This document shows positions 44,297-52,357 of a stretch of DNA of 64,000 bases, piece by piece. Each line of letters opens with the position of its first letter. Position 1 is the first letter of the stretch. The notes under the pieces are model-generated. The model did not search any database. It worked only from the letters and a program-made list of their open reading frames with translations, and was not told where the DNA came from. Both the position numbers and the translations under genes were made by a program. The stretch is taken from positions 62,001 to 126,000 of the forward strand of contig NZ_AXAZ01000017.1 in assembly GCF_000473065.1 (NCBI RefSeq), given 5' to 3'. The stretch is from Bradyrhizobium sp. WSM1743. GTDB taxonomy: Bacteria > Pseudomonadota > Alphaproteobacteria > Rhizobiales > Xanthobacteraceae.

Positions 44297-45316
44297 TCAC
44301 GCCAGCCATTGCGGCACCCAGCGCTCCGGCCTTGGCGCGCGGGCGAGATCGGCCTTCGCTTCGGTTAGCAGCGCTGGCTCGCCCCCGATGGTCGGGCGCA
44401 CGTCGTATTCGAAGCTCGGCATGATGCGGCCGTCAGCATAGAGGCCGAATTTCATCGCATACCACAGCCCGAGGTCCGGCTGCGCGCGGCGCATCTCCTC
44501 GCGCAGATCGCGCAGCAGGGATTCGATCGAGGCCGCCTCTTCGAAAGGCTGCGGCCCGCGCCTCAGCACGCGCGCCTGATATTGTGCGCCGACGATGGCG
44601 ATCTCGAAGCGCGTCTGGTCCCACGGCTTCTTGCCCTCGGGCAGATGCGCGGCGAGTCGCCAACCGAGCTCGGCCATCAGGCGGTGATTGGCCCAATATT
44701 CCTCGCGCTCCCGCACCCATTCTTCCATGAAGCCCCGAAAGTCTGGCAAATCCGAAGCGTCACTTTCGCAAGGCTCGCCAATCGGCCGCCGTGCGAGCCA
44801 CTGTGCAAGCTCGACGGTCTGACACCCGACCTCCTCGTCCGGCAGGAGATCACTCCAGGCCTTGTCGAACTGCTGCGACGTCAGTCTTGCAAGCAATCCG
44901 TCGAGGCTTGGCGCCAGCAATTCGTAATCGCCTTCCGATCCCAGCCCAACAATCGGAGGATTGTCGCGGTCGAGACCGGCGCCATACCAGCCGCCGACGG
45001 CAGAGCCATCCGGCAGCCGCATGAACAGCGAGAACCTGTCGCGCAACGGACTGCCGTCGACGATCGGCGCGGAATCGGAGAACTGGCCTTGCAAGGAGAA
45101 GCGGCCGACGCTGCCCCAGGGGCGCCCCTCGAGCCAGGCGGCAAAATCGACCAGCAGCGGCGGCGCGTCGATACCCGGCGGAAACGCGCCGCGAATGCTG
45201 TCGAGGTCGATCGGGTACGTCGTATCGGACAAGGCTGAAACTGTCTCTTTGGTCCCGCCACTCTTGGTCTGAGCCGAGTTGCGTCCGGTTCGAACCAAAT
45301 CGCGTGCTTTGATCAC
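44297..45316 (-). CDS. Hypothetical protein with SMI1/KNR4-like feel
   Basis: 339 aa from ATG 45316. Segments: SVGRFSLQGQFSDSAPIVDGSPLRDRFSLFMRLPDGSAVGGWYGAGLDRDNPPIVGLGSEGDYELLAPSLDGLLARL (SUKH-like pattern, weak), EEWVREREEYWANHRLMAELGWRLAAHLPEGKKPWDQTRFEIAIVG, and C-terminal IMPSFEYDVRPTIGGEPALLTEAKADLARAPRPERWVPQWL. Such patterns occur in immunity proteins against polymorphic toxins, but I am not certain and see no toxin gene nearby. No signal peptide or membrane helix. The true start may be a later in-frame codon. Confidence 0.6.
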   Translation of the reverse strand: MIKARDLVRTGRNSAQTKSGGTKETVSALSDTTYPIDLDSIRGAFPPGIDAPPLLVDFAAWLEGRPWGSVGRFSLQGQFSDSAPIVDGSPLRDRFSLFMRLPDGSAVGGWYGAGLDRDNPPIVGLGSEGDYELLAPSLDGLLARLTSQQFDKAWSDLLPDEEVGCQTVELAQWLARRPIGEPCESDASDLPDFRGFMEEWVREREEYWANHRLMAELGWRLAAHLPEGKKPWDQTRFEIAIVGAQYQARVLRRGPQPFEEAASIESLLRDLREEMRRAQPDLGLWYAMKFGLYADGRIMPSFEYDVRPTIGGEPALLTEAKADLARAPRPERWVPQWLA

Positions 45317-45448
45317 AAACGCGGCAGAGGCGCCATGGTTTCTAGCCGGAGCAGCTCATTGACCGTACGGTGGTGGCACACGCTGGACGCGTGCTGCGGA
45401 AGGCGTCCGCTTGACAAGCCCTGCCATTCGGCTGTACGGACGCGCCCC

Positions 45449-45541
45449 ATGATCAACGCCCGGACCCATCAGCGCACCGAAATGCTCCGTCGTCGCTCCC
45501 GCGACGATGAGAGGGTGCGCCATGTCCGACGACGCCGCTGA
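45449..45541 (+). CDS. Candidate arginine-rich leader peptide of the argD-type gene
   Basis: A 30-codon reading frame, ATG 45449 to TGA 45539-45541, with 12 Arg codons. It includes CGT CGT CGC at residues 14-16 and CGA CGA CGC CGC as the last four sense codons before the stop. It lies 26 bp ahead of a perfect 10-bp terminator hairpin and 100 bp ahead of an acetylornithine aminotransferase gene. Ribosome stalling at the Arg run when charged tRNA-Arg is low would be the expected trigger. The weak Shine-Dalgarno region and the generally Arg-rich look of GC-rich frames are the main reservations. An internal ATG at 45482 is possible. Confidence 0.45.
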   Translation: MINARTHQRTEMLRRRSRDDERVRHVRRRR

Positions 45542-45644
45542 ACCACTGAATTCAGCCAGTTTTCGAGAAGGCCGCACTCGCAAGGTGCGGCCTTTCTGCT
45601 TCTTGCGCCCCGTTTTCACCCGCCTCCAGAGGAGTTCGACATGA
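45522..45644 (+). CDS. Alternative upstream ORF overlapping argD start
   Basis: ATG 45522 has GAGAGG at a good spacing (about 7) and runs 40 codons through the hairpin to TGA 45642-45644, overlapping the argD ATG by 4 bp (ATGA). It begins [20 protein letters not shown]. If translated, ribosomes would melt the hairpin and reinitiate on argD. It overlaps the end of the Arg-rich frame, so a ribosome stalled there would cover its start. It may be only coincidental. Confidence 0.3.
   Translation: MSDDAAEPLNSASFREGRTRKVRPFCFLRPVFTRLQRSST
45568..45605 (+). terminator. Rho-independent terminator / attenuator hairpin before argD
   Basis: AAGGCCGCAC (45568-45577) pairs perfectly with GTGCGGCCTT (45585-45594), loop of 7 nt, followed by TCTGCTTCTT. 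No upstream plus-strand gene needs it: the preceding gene runs the other way. The hairpin therefore most likely controls argD. GTGCG at 45515 can pair with CGCAC of the left arm, a possible anti-terminator. Confidence 0.75.
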
Positions 45645-46837
45645 CCACCGCCACCCATCCGTATGACGCGCTGATGGACATCACCGCACGGCCCAAGGCC
45701 GTGTTCGTCCGCGGCGCCGGCTCTTACCTCTGGGACGACAGCCGCAAGCGCTATCTCGATTTCGTGCAGGGCTGGGCCGTGAACTGCCTCGGCCACTCCC
45801 CGCCCGCGATTGCTGACGCGCTTAGCGCGCAAGCCAAGCGGCTGTTGACGCCGAGCCCGGCCTTCTACAACGAGCCGAGCCTCAAGCTGGCGCAGGCACT
45901 CGTCGAGAACAGTGCGTTCGACCAGGTGTTCTTTGCCAATTCCGGTGCGGAAGCCAATGAAGGCGCGATCAAGCTCGCGCGGAAATTTGGCAGCCTGCAC
46001 AGGAACGGCGCGTTCGAGATCATCAGCTTCGAAGGCGGCTTCCACGGACGGACGCTGGCGACGATGTCGGCCTCGGGCAAGAAGGCGTTCGAGCCGCTGT
46101 TCGAGCCAAAGGTATCAGGCTTCAAGAAGGCGAAGCTGAACGACATCGCCTCGGTGGAGAAGCTGATCAACGACAACACCGTCGCGGTGATGCTCGAGCC
46201 GATCCAGGGTGAATCAGGCGTGTGGCCGGCGAGCGACCAGTTCCTGCAGGAGCTGCGCGCGCTCACCGAGGCGCACGGTCTGTTGCTCATTTTTGACGAG
46301 ATCCAGACCGGCATGGGCCGGACCGGAAAGCTCTTCCACTACGAGCACACCGGGATCGCACCCGACATCATGACGCTCGGCAAGGGCATCGGCGGTGGCG
46401 TGCCGCTCGCCGCCCTGCTCGCGACCGAACGCGCCGCCTGCTTCGCGTATGGCGACCAGGGCGGCACGTTCAACGGCAACCCGATCATGTGCGCGGCGGG
46501 ACTTGCGGTGCTGGACGAGGTCAAGAAGCCCGACTTCCTGAAGGCGGTCACCGAGACCGGCCTCTTGCTCGAAAGCGAGCTGCAGAAGGTCTCGGCCCGG
46601 CACGGCCTCGGCGGCGTGCGGGGACGCGGGCTGCTGCTCGCGCTCGACCTCAAGCTGCCGATCGCACCAAGCATCGTCGCGCAGGCGTTCGAGTCCGGCG
46701 TGCTGCTGAACGCGCCGCAGGTCGACACTCTGCGCTTCATGCCGGCACTGAACGTCACGAAGGGGGAGATCGCCGAGATGATTGATTGTCTCGACGGGAT
46801 TTTGACCAAGGCCGGCGCGGCACGGCGGGTGGCGTAA
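45641..46837 (+). CDS. argD: Acetylornithine transaminase-type class III aminotransferase
   Basis: 398 aa. The ATG has AGAGGAG upstream at a spacing of 5. Pyridoxal-phosphate features: [89 protein letters not shown] with the catalytic Lys. It resembles the single-copy ArgD of betaproteobacteria (YDALM-ITxRP...[12 protein letters not shown]), so it may be a second paralogue in rhizobia, used in arginine/ornithine metabolism. The Arg-rich leader supports that assignment. Confidence 0.87.
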   Translation: MTTATHPYDALMDITARPKAVFVRGAGSYLWDDSRKRYLDFVQGWAVNCLGHSPPAIADALSAQAKRLLTPSPAFYNEPSLKLAQALVENSAFDQVFFANSGAEANEGAIKLARKFGSLHRNGAFEIISFEGGFHGRTLATMSASGKKAFEPLFEPKVSGFKKAKLNDIASVEKLINDNTVAVMLEPIQGESGVWPASDQFLQELRALTEAHGLLLIFDEIQTGMGRTGKLFHYEHTGIAPDIMTLGKGIGGGVPLAALLATERAACFAYGDQGGTFNGNPIMCAAGLAVLDEVKKPDFLKAVTETGLLLESELQKVSARHGLGGVRGRGLLLALDLKLPIAPSIVAQAFESGVLLNAPQVDTLRFMPALNVTKGEIAEMIDCLDGILTKAGAARRVA

Positions 46838-46846
46838 GTTGCTGCT

Positions 46847-46927
46847 TCATTCCGGGGCGGCTCGAAGAGCCGAACCCGGAATCTCGAGATTCCGGGTTCG
46901 ATGCTCCGCATCGCCCCGGAATGACGG
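46847..46927. repeat. REP-like repeat copy 3
   Basis: TCATTCCGGGGCGG, CCGAACCCGGAATCTCGAGATT and CATCGCCCCGGAATGACGG. Same core and outer ends as 31098-31197 and 35771-35849. It lies between convergent genes argD and the oxidoreductase. Confidence 0.72.
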
Positions 46928-46941
46928 GAATGACGGAAGCG

Positions 46942-47916
46942 CTACGGCTTCAAGATCGACGCGCCCGTGGTCTTGCGGCTTTCGAGATCGATGTGGGCCT
47001 TGGCGGCGTCCTTCAGCGCGTAGGCGTGATTGATCGGCACGTGCAGCTTGCCGTTGATGACGGCGGCGAACAGCGTGTCGGCGCCCTCCAGCAGCTCCTT
47101 GCGCGTGCCGATATAGTCGTTGAGCTTCGGCCGGGTCGCGAACAGCGAGCCGTGATTGTTGAGCTCGGCGATCGAGAACGGCGGCACGGGGCCGGAGGCA
47201 TTGCCGAACGAGACGAACATGCCGCGTGGCTTGAGGCAGGACAGCGAGCCCGGGAAGGTCGCCTTGCCGACGCCGTCATAGACGACGTCGCAGCCTTCGT
47301 TGCGGCTGATCTGCTTCACGCGCGCAACGAAATCCTCCTCGTTATAGAGGATGACGTGGTCGCAGCCGTTGGCCTCGGCAAGCTCGGCCTTCTCGCGCGA
47401 GCCGACGGTGCCGATAACATGCGCGCCGAGCGCCCTCGCCCATTGGCAGGCGAGCAGGCCGATGCCGCCCGCCGCGGCATGGACCAGCACGCGATGATGC
47501 GGCTCGACCTTGAAGGTCTTGTGCAGCAGATACCAGACCGTCAGCCCCTTCAGCATCAGCACGGCGCCCTGCTCGTAGGTGATGTGGTCGGGCAGCTTGA
47601 CCAGCTTCTCCCAGGGGATGTTGCGCTCGCCGGTATAGCCGCCGAGATTGTGGTAATAGGCGACGCGGTCGCCGGGATGAAAATTCGTGACGCCGGGTCC
47701 GACCGCGACAACCTCGCCCGAGGCCTCGTTGCCCGCGATGAAGGGCAGCCCCGGCGCCTTGTAGAGGCCGGTGCGGTAATAGACGTCGATGAAGTTGAGG
47801 CCGACCGCATGCTGGCGGATGCGCACCTCGCCCGGCCCAGGCGCCGGCACGTCGACGCTCTCATAGACCAGGGTTTCGGGGCCTCCGATCTTGTGCACAC
47901 GGATGGCTTTGGTCAT
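46942..47916 (-). CDS. NADPH:quinone oxidoreductase (zinc-less alcohol dehydrogenase family)
   Basis: 324 aa from ATG 47916 with GAGGAGG upstream. Motifs: VYESVDVPAPGPGEVRIRQHAVGLNFIDVYYRTGLY, PFIAGNEASGEVVAVGPGV, EQGAVLMLKGLTVWYLL, HAAAGGIGLLACQWARALGAHVIGTVGS (NADPH fold). No zinc ligands. The family reduces quinones with one-electron or two-electron chemistry. Monocistronic. Confidence 0.92.
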   Translation of the reverse strand: MTKAIRVHKIGGPETLVYESVDVPAPGPGEVRIRQHAVGLNFIDVYYRTGLYKAPGLPFIAGNEASGEVVAVGPGVTNFHPGDRVAYYHNLGGYTGERNIPWEKLVKLPDHITYEQGAVLMLKGLTVWYLLHKTFKVEPHHRVLVHAAAGGIGLLACQWARALGAHVIGTVGSREKAELAEANGCDHVILYNEEDFVARVKQISRNEGCDVVYDGVGKATFPGSLSCLKPRGMFVSFGNASGPVPPFSIAELNNHGSLFATRPKLNDYIGTRKELLEGADTLFAAVINGKLHVPINHAYALKDAAKAHIDLESRKTTGASILKP

Positions 47917-47992
47917 CGCCTGACCTCCTCTTATCGAAGGCTGAGCGAAAGACATCGCGCCCGCCTTGTCAACTCGACGCCCACGGGAACGG

Positions 47993-48724
47993 CTAGACCG
48001 ACGGCTTGCTCGCCTTCTTGCGGTTGCGCCTGGCCAGCACGTTGAAGAATTCCACCGCCGCCGAGAACGCAATTGCGAAATAGATGTAGCCGCGCGGAAT
48101 GTGGAATTTGAATCCGTCCGCAACCAGCGCGACGCCGATCAGCACCAGGAAAGCCAGCGCCAGCATTTTCGTGGTCGGATGCTCCACGACGAATCGCGAC
48201 ACCGGCCCTGACGAAATGTACATGATCAGGCAGGCGATCACGACGGCCGCGATCATGATCTCGATGTCCTGCGCCATGCCGATTGCAGTGATGATCGAGT
48301 CCAGCGAGAACACGATGTCGATGATCACGATCTGCACGATGACCCAGAAGAACGCGCTGCCAGCAGACCTCTCCTCGCCCTCTTCGTCATCGACTTCGAC
48401 CTCACCGTGAATCTCGTGCGTCGCCTTGGCGATCAGGAACAGGCCGCCGCCGATCAGGATGAGGTCGCGCCAGGAGAAGTCGTAACCTGCAAACGAGAAC
48501 ACCGGCACGGTCAGGCCGATCAGCCAGACCAGGACGCTGAGCAGGACAATGCGGAACACCAGCGCCAGCGCCAGCCCAATCTGGCGGGCGCGGTGCGCCT
48601 GTTGCTCCGGAATGCGCGAGACGATCACCGACAGGAAGATGACGTTGTCGATCCCGAGCACGATCTCGAGCGCCGTCAATGTCAGCAGCGCCGCCCAGGC
48701 TTCGGGGCTGGTCAACAGGTGCAT
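47993..48724 (-). CDS. TerC family integral membrane protein
   Basis: 243 aa from ATG 48724, sharing one base with the pcs stop. It has the TerC core: LEIVLGIDNVIFLSVIVSRIP with the DN metal motif, FFWVIVQIVIIDIVFSLDSIITAIG with the second acidic motif, and helices GLALALVFRIVLLSVLVWLIG and YIYFAIAFSAAVEFFNVL. An acidic cytoplasmic loop, VEVDDEEGEE, is in the middle. TerC/Alx proteins export Mn2+ or act in membrane stress. Confidence 0.92.
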   Translation of the reverse strand: MHLLTSPEAWAALLTLTALEIVLGIDNVIFLSVIVSRIPEQQAHRARQIGLALALVFRIVLLSVLVWLIGLTVPVFSFAGYDFSWRDLILIGGGLFLIAKATHEIHGEVEVDDEEGEERSAGSAFFWVIVQIVIIDIVFSLDSIITAIGMAQDIEIMIAAVVIACLIMYISSGPVSRFVVEHPTTKMLALAFLVLIGVALVADGFKFHIPRGYIYFAIAFSAAVEFFNVLARRNRKKASKPSV

Positions 48725-49461
48725 CACGCCAAGGATCTCGCCAAGAATCTCGCCAGGCGGATCAAGGCGTCGCTGAAGCTGATCCAGAGCGCGATGGCGC
48801 AGAGCGCGACGGTCACCCCGGTGCCGACGCGAAAATCCATCTCCAGCGTGTAGAGGCCGAGCACCGCCCAGATCGCGATCAGCGACATCGTCAGCCAGCG
48901 CAGCCTCACGACGCGGACCGGATGCAGCACGTGGAACGGCACGAAGGTCAGCACGACGAGCGCGGCCACCAGCAGCGTCGACCACAGCGGCGGCCAGTGC
49001 AGCAGGAACAGGTAGAACGCCGCCGCATTCCACAGCGCCGGGAAGCCGCGGAAATGATTGTCGTCGGCCTTCATGCGCAGATCGGCGAAATATAATGCGC
49101 TGGTGACGATGATGGCGATGCCGAGCAAGGGAGCTGCGACCGGCAGCAGCAGCCCGCTCGCCACAATCGCATAGGCCGGCACGAAGACATAGGTGACGAA
49201 GTCGACCACGAGATCGAGCACGTCACCCGACCAGTTCGGCTGCACGTTCTTGACGTCGAGCCGGCGCGCGATCGGCCCGTCGATCGCGTCGATGATCAGG
49301 GCGACGCCAAGCCATTGAAACATCGCCGCCCAGTGTTCGCGCACGGCCTCCAGCATCGCCAAGAGCGCGATCGCCGCGCCGAATGCGGTGAAGATGTGCA
49401 CCGAGAAGGCCGCGGCGCGGATCGCCGGTCTCGGCTTGAGGGAATCCTGCTGCGTATCCAT
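48724..49461 (-). CDS. pcs: Phosphatidylcholine synthase (CDP-alcohol phosphatidyltransferase family)
   Basis: 245 aa from ATG 49461; ATG 49503 is an alternative. CDP-alcohol signature DAIDGPIARRLDVKNVQPNWSGDVLDLVVDFVTYV (DGx2AR...GxxxD..VD). Pcs condenses choline with CDP-diacylglycerol in one step and is typical of rhizobia, where phosphatidylcholine matters for symbiosis. Several membrane helices (AAFSVHIFTAFGAAIALLAML, FLLHWPPLWSTLLVAALVVL) agree. One-base overlap with terC (TGATG). Confidence 0.9.
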   Translation of the reverse strand: MDTQQDSLKPRPAIRAAAFSVHIFTAFGAAIALLAMLEAVREHWAAMFQWLGVALIIDAIDGPIARRLDVKNVQPNWSGDVLDLVVDFVTYVFVPAYAIVASGLLLPVAAPLLGIAIIVTSALYFADLRMKADDNHFRGFPALWNAAAFYLFLLHWPPLWSTLLVAALVVLTFVPFHVLHPVRVVRLRWLTMSLIAIWAVLGLYTLEMDFRVGTGVTVALCAIALWISFSDALIRLARFLARSLA

Positions 49462-49589
49462 GGCTTCTGCTATCAGAATGCGACCGGTTTGCACATCCGC
49501 CATTGCGGCGCACGACCGCACAATTCGCCATAAAATCAGGCGAAATCAGTGGGCTTGAATTTGCTGCGGGGCGTGTCAAATGTCGTTCC

Positions 49590-50774
49590 ATGACAGACGC
49601 ATCGACACTCCATGACGCGGCCGTGATCGGCGGCGGGCCGGCGGGCCTCGCGGCGGCCATCGCAGTGGCGCAAGCGGGTGCACGGACCGCACTGGTGGCG
49701 CGGCGCGTGCCCTACGCCGACAATCGCACCACCGCGCTGCTCGGTGCCTCCATCGACCTGCTGGAGATGCTCGACGTCTGGTGGCGCTGCAAGGACAAGG
49801 CGGCAGCGCTGGAGGTCATGCGTCTCGTCGACGACACCGGCCGGCTGTTCCGCGCGCCGGAGGTGCGCTTCTCCTGTCACGAAATCGGCCTCGATGCGTT
49901 CGGCTACAACATCGACAATCGCTCGCTGATGCTGGCGCTGGAAGCGCGCGCGGCTGAGCTGGCCAACCTCGTCCGCTTCGACGACGAGGCCGAAAGCATC
50001 GTCATCGAGGCCGACGACGTCGCGGTGCGCACGGCCTCCGGACAGTTTCTCTCGGCGCGCTTGGTGGTCGGTGCCGACGGCCGGCATTCGCTTTGCCGCG
50101 AGGCCGCCGGCATCGCCGTAACGCGGCGCGAGCTGAACCAGACAGCGCTGACCTTCAACGTCGGCCATGCCCGGCCGCATCGCAATGTCTCGACCGAGTT
50201 CCACACGCCGCACGGGCCTTGCGTGTTCGTGCCCCTGCCCGGCAACCGCTCTAGCGTGGTCTGGGTCTCGGCGCCTGCGGAGGCCGAACGGCTCCGCGGC
50301 TTGAGCGACGAGGAGCTGTCGACCGAGATCGAGAAGCAATCGCATTCGATCCTGGGACGCATGACGGTCGAGCCCGGGCGCAACCTGTTCCCGCTCGCGA
50401 TCGAGCGGCCAAAATCCTTCGGCCGCGACCGCATCGCGCTGGTCGGCGAAGCCGCCCATGTGGTTCCGCCAATCGGCGCCCAGGGCCTCAATCTCGGCCT
50501 GCGCGATGCCGCCGACATGGCCCGGCTCGCAGGCGAAGCCATCGTCGCGGGACAGGATCCCGGCGCCGACGCGGTCCTCAAGCGCTACGACCGCGCCCGG
50601 CGGCCGGACATTTTGAGCCGCACCTTTGCGATCGACCTCGCCAACCGCTCCCTGCTCAACGACTTCCTGCCGCTCCAGCCGGTCCGCGCCGTCGGCATGC
50701 ACCTGCTCGGCACCATCGGCCCGCTCCGGCGGTTTGCGATGCGCGAGGGCCTGACGCCGACCTGGCGCAGGTAG
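49590..50774 (+). CDS. FAD-dependent monooxygenase, UbiH/COQ6 family
   Basis: 394 aa from ATG 49590; a short frame upstream lacks a start signal. GGGPAGLAAAIAVAQAG (Rossmann), RLVVGADGRHSLCREAAGI (DG motif), RIALVGEAAHVVPPIGAQGLNLGLRDAADMARLAG. The family hydroxylates the ubiquinone ring. Divergent from pcs across about 130 bp. The specific position of hydroxylation cannot be told. Confidence 0.88.
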   Translation: MTDASTLHDAAVIGGGPAGLAAAIAVAQAGARTALVARRVPYADNRTTALLGASIDLLEMLDVWWRCKDKAAALEVMRLVDDTGRLFRAPEVRFSCHEIGLDAFGYNIDNRSLMLALEARAAELANLVRFDDEAESIVIEADDVAVRTASGQFLSARLVVGADGRHSLCREAAGIAVTRRELNQTALTFNVGHARPHRNVSTEFHTPHGPCVFVPLPGNRSSVVWVSAPAEAERLRGLSDEELSTEIEKQSHSILGRMTVEPGRNLFPLAIERPKSFGRDRIALVGEAAHVVPPIGAQGLNLGLRDAADMARLAGEAIVAGQDPGADAVLKRYDRARRPDILSRTFAIDLANRSLLNDFLPLQPVRAVGMHLLGTIGPLRRFAMREGLTPTWRR

Positions 50775-50822
50775 CTTCGAAGCGCGTTGGGTTGAACGAA
50801 TTCACCGCTGGCTCGGTGCAAT

Positions 50823-50846
50823 CTCTCCCGCTTGCAAGCGGGAGAG
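50823..50846. terminator. 24-bp palindrome between convergent genes
   Basis: CTCTCCCGCTTG with CAAGCGGGAGAG, a perfect inverted repeat in the 118-bp gap between the FAD enzyme and AEC transporter genes. It shares CTCTCCC ends with 28058-28088. It may act as a bidirectional stop. Confidence 0.55.
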
Positions 50847-50892
50847 GGAGCTCACCGTCCCCGCGGCAAGCAATCAAGCCAATCTCTCGCGC

Positions 50893-51846
50893 TCAAGGAA
50901 ACGCCACCCGCCCACTTTGGATCGCCCACATCACGCTGGTCAGCGTGACCACCGACGCGAACGTTCCTAGCAGCACCGCCACGGAGGCGGATTCGATCCA
51001 GGCATCGTTCTGCCGGGCGATCACGAACACGTTCAGTGCCGGCGGCAGCGAGGCCATCAGCACGGCGGTGGCGGCCCAGGGCTGCGCGAACGGGCCGAAT
51101 GCCAGCATCAGGGCGAACGCCGTGAGCGGATGGATCAGCAGCTTCACCGCGATCACGCCCGGCACCTCCCACGGCACCCGGTCGAACGGGCGGAGCGCCA
51201 CGGTCACGCCGAGCACGAACAGCGCGGTCGGCGCGGCCGCGTTTTGCAGGAAGGTGATGGTGCGGTCGAGCGCGACCGGCAGCTCGATATGTAGCGCTGC
51301 GACCGCCGCGCCGAAGCAGGCCGACATGATCAGCGGGTTGAGCACGATCTGCTTCAGCACGACGCCGAAGGCGTGGACGATCGAGGGATGATCGCGGTCG
51401 GAGAGCTCGATCAAGAGCGGCACGATCGTGAACAGGAAGATGCTGTCGCAGCAGAAGATCAGCGCGGTGGGCGCCGCCGCCTTCGGCCCCAGCACCGCGA
51501 GCGCCAGGCCCGGCCCCATATAGCCGATATTGCCGTAGCCGCCGGAGAGCCCAGCGAGCGTCGCTTCGCGCAACGTCAGCCGGCCGAGCAGCTTGCCAAC
51601 CCCCAGCGCCAGCGTGAACGCCGCAACCGTCGACAGCGTGGTCGCCACCAGGAACGGCGGGTTATTCAATTCCGAAAACGGCGTCTTCGACATGATCGCG
51701 AACAGCAGCGCCGGCAGCGACACGTAGAGCAGGAAGAAGTTCATCCAGGCGAGGCCCGATTCCGGGAGGGACTTGACCTTGCCGCAGGCGAAACCAACGA
51801 AGATCAAGCCAAAATAAGGCAGCGCCAGATTGAGGATATCGAGCAT
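50893..51846 (-). CDS. AEC family transporter (auxin efflux carrier type)
   Basis: 317 aa with about ten membrane helices: ILNLALPYFGLIFVGFACGK at the N-terminus, WMNFFLLYVSLPALLFAIMS (NFFLLYVSLPAL is the AEC motif), LSGGYGNIGYMGPGLAL, and SLPPALNVFVIARQND near the C-terminus. Substrates of bacterial members include malate and other organic anions. No regulator nearby. Confidence 0.92.
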   Translation of the reverse strand: MLDILNLALPYFGLIFVGFACGKVKSLPESGLAWMNFFLLYVSLPALLFAIMSKTPFSELNNPPFLVATTLSTVAAFTLALGVGKLLGRLTLREATLAGLSGGYGNIGYMGPGLALAVLGPKAAAPTALIFCCDSIFLFTIVPLLIELSDRDHPSIVHAFGVVLKQIVLNPLIMSACFGAAVAALHIELPVALDRTITFLQNAAAPTALFVLGVTVALRPFDRVPWEVPGVIAVKLLIHPLTAFALMLAFGPFAQPWAATAVLMASLPPALNVFVIARQNDAWIESASVAVLLGTFASVVTLTSVMWAIQSGRVAFP

Positions 51847-51952
51847 TGATGAAGTGTTTTCTGAAGTCTTGGGAGCTATCCGCCCCGGAAACGAAGGTTA
51901 ATTCCAGATGAGGGCACTAGCATCGGCCACAATCCTGGTCTATCGACGGGGG

Positions 51953-52285
51953 ATGATTAAAGCGCGGACCGCGAAATTCCAGATCGGACAGGTCGTTCGC
52001 CACCGGATCTTCTCGTTCCGGGGGGTGATCTTCGACATCGATCCGGAATTCAACAACACCGAGGAGTGGTGGCTTTCGATCCCCGAGGAGGTGCGGCCCC
52101 ACAAGGACCAGCCGTTCTATCATCTGCTCGCGGAGAACGCGGAGTCGGAATACGTCGCCTATGTCTCGGAGCAGAACCTGTTGCCCGACGATTCCGGCGA
52201 GCCGGTCCGGCATTCCCAGGTCGCGGAGATCTTCATCAAGGACAAGGCCGGCGGCTATCGCCCGCGCAATCCGTCGCTGAACTGA
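51953..52285 (+). CDS. hspQ: HspQ family heat-shock/DnaA-degradation protein
   Basis: 110 aa, MIKARTAKFQIGQVVRHRIF, FSFRGVIFDIDPEFNNTEEWW, QPFYHLLAENAESEYVAYVSEQNLL. HspQ is a small protein that in E. coli helps degrade a mutant DnaA and enhances Lon. The ATG at 51953 is preferred by family start; an in-frame ATG at 51908 adds 15 residues. It ends in a strong bidirectional terminator. Confidence 0.92.
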   Translation: MIKARTAKFQIGQVVRHRIFSFRGVIFDIDPEFNNTEEWWLSIPEEVRPHKDQPFYHLLAENAESEYVAYVSEQNLLPDDSGEPVRHSQVAEIFIKDKAGGYRPRNPSLN

Positions 52286-52312
52286 AATTCGCCGTCAGGA
52301 ATGAGGCAGCAA

Positions 52313-52341
52313 AAAAAGGCGCTCGAACCGAGCGCCTTTTT
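52313..52341. terminator. Bidirectional rho-independent terminator
   Basis: AAAAAGGCGCTCG (52313-52325) pairs with CGAGCGCCTTTTT (52329-52341), loop AAC. A-run and T-run on either side of a GC-rich stem end hspQ on the plus strand and the IalB-type gene on the minus strand. Confidence 0.95.
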
Positions 52342-52357
52342 CATGTTTGGGATGTGA

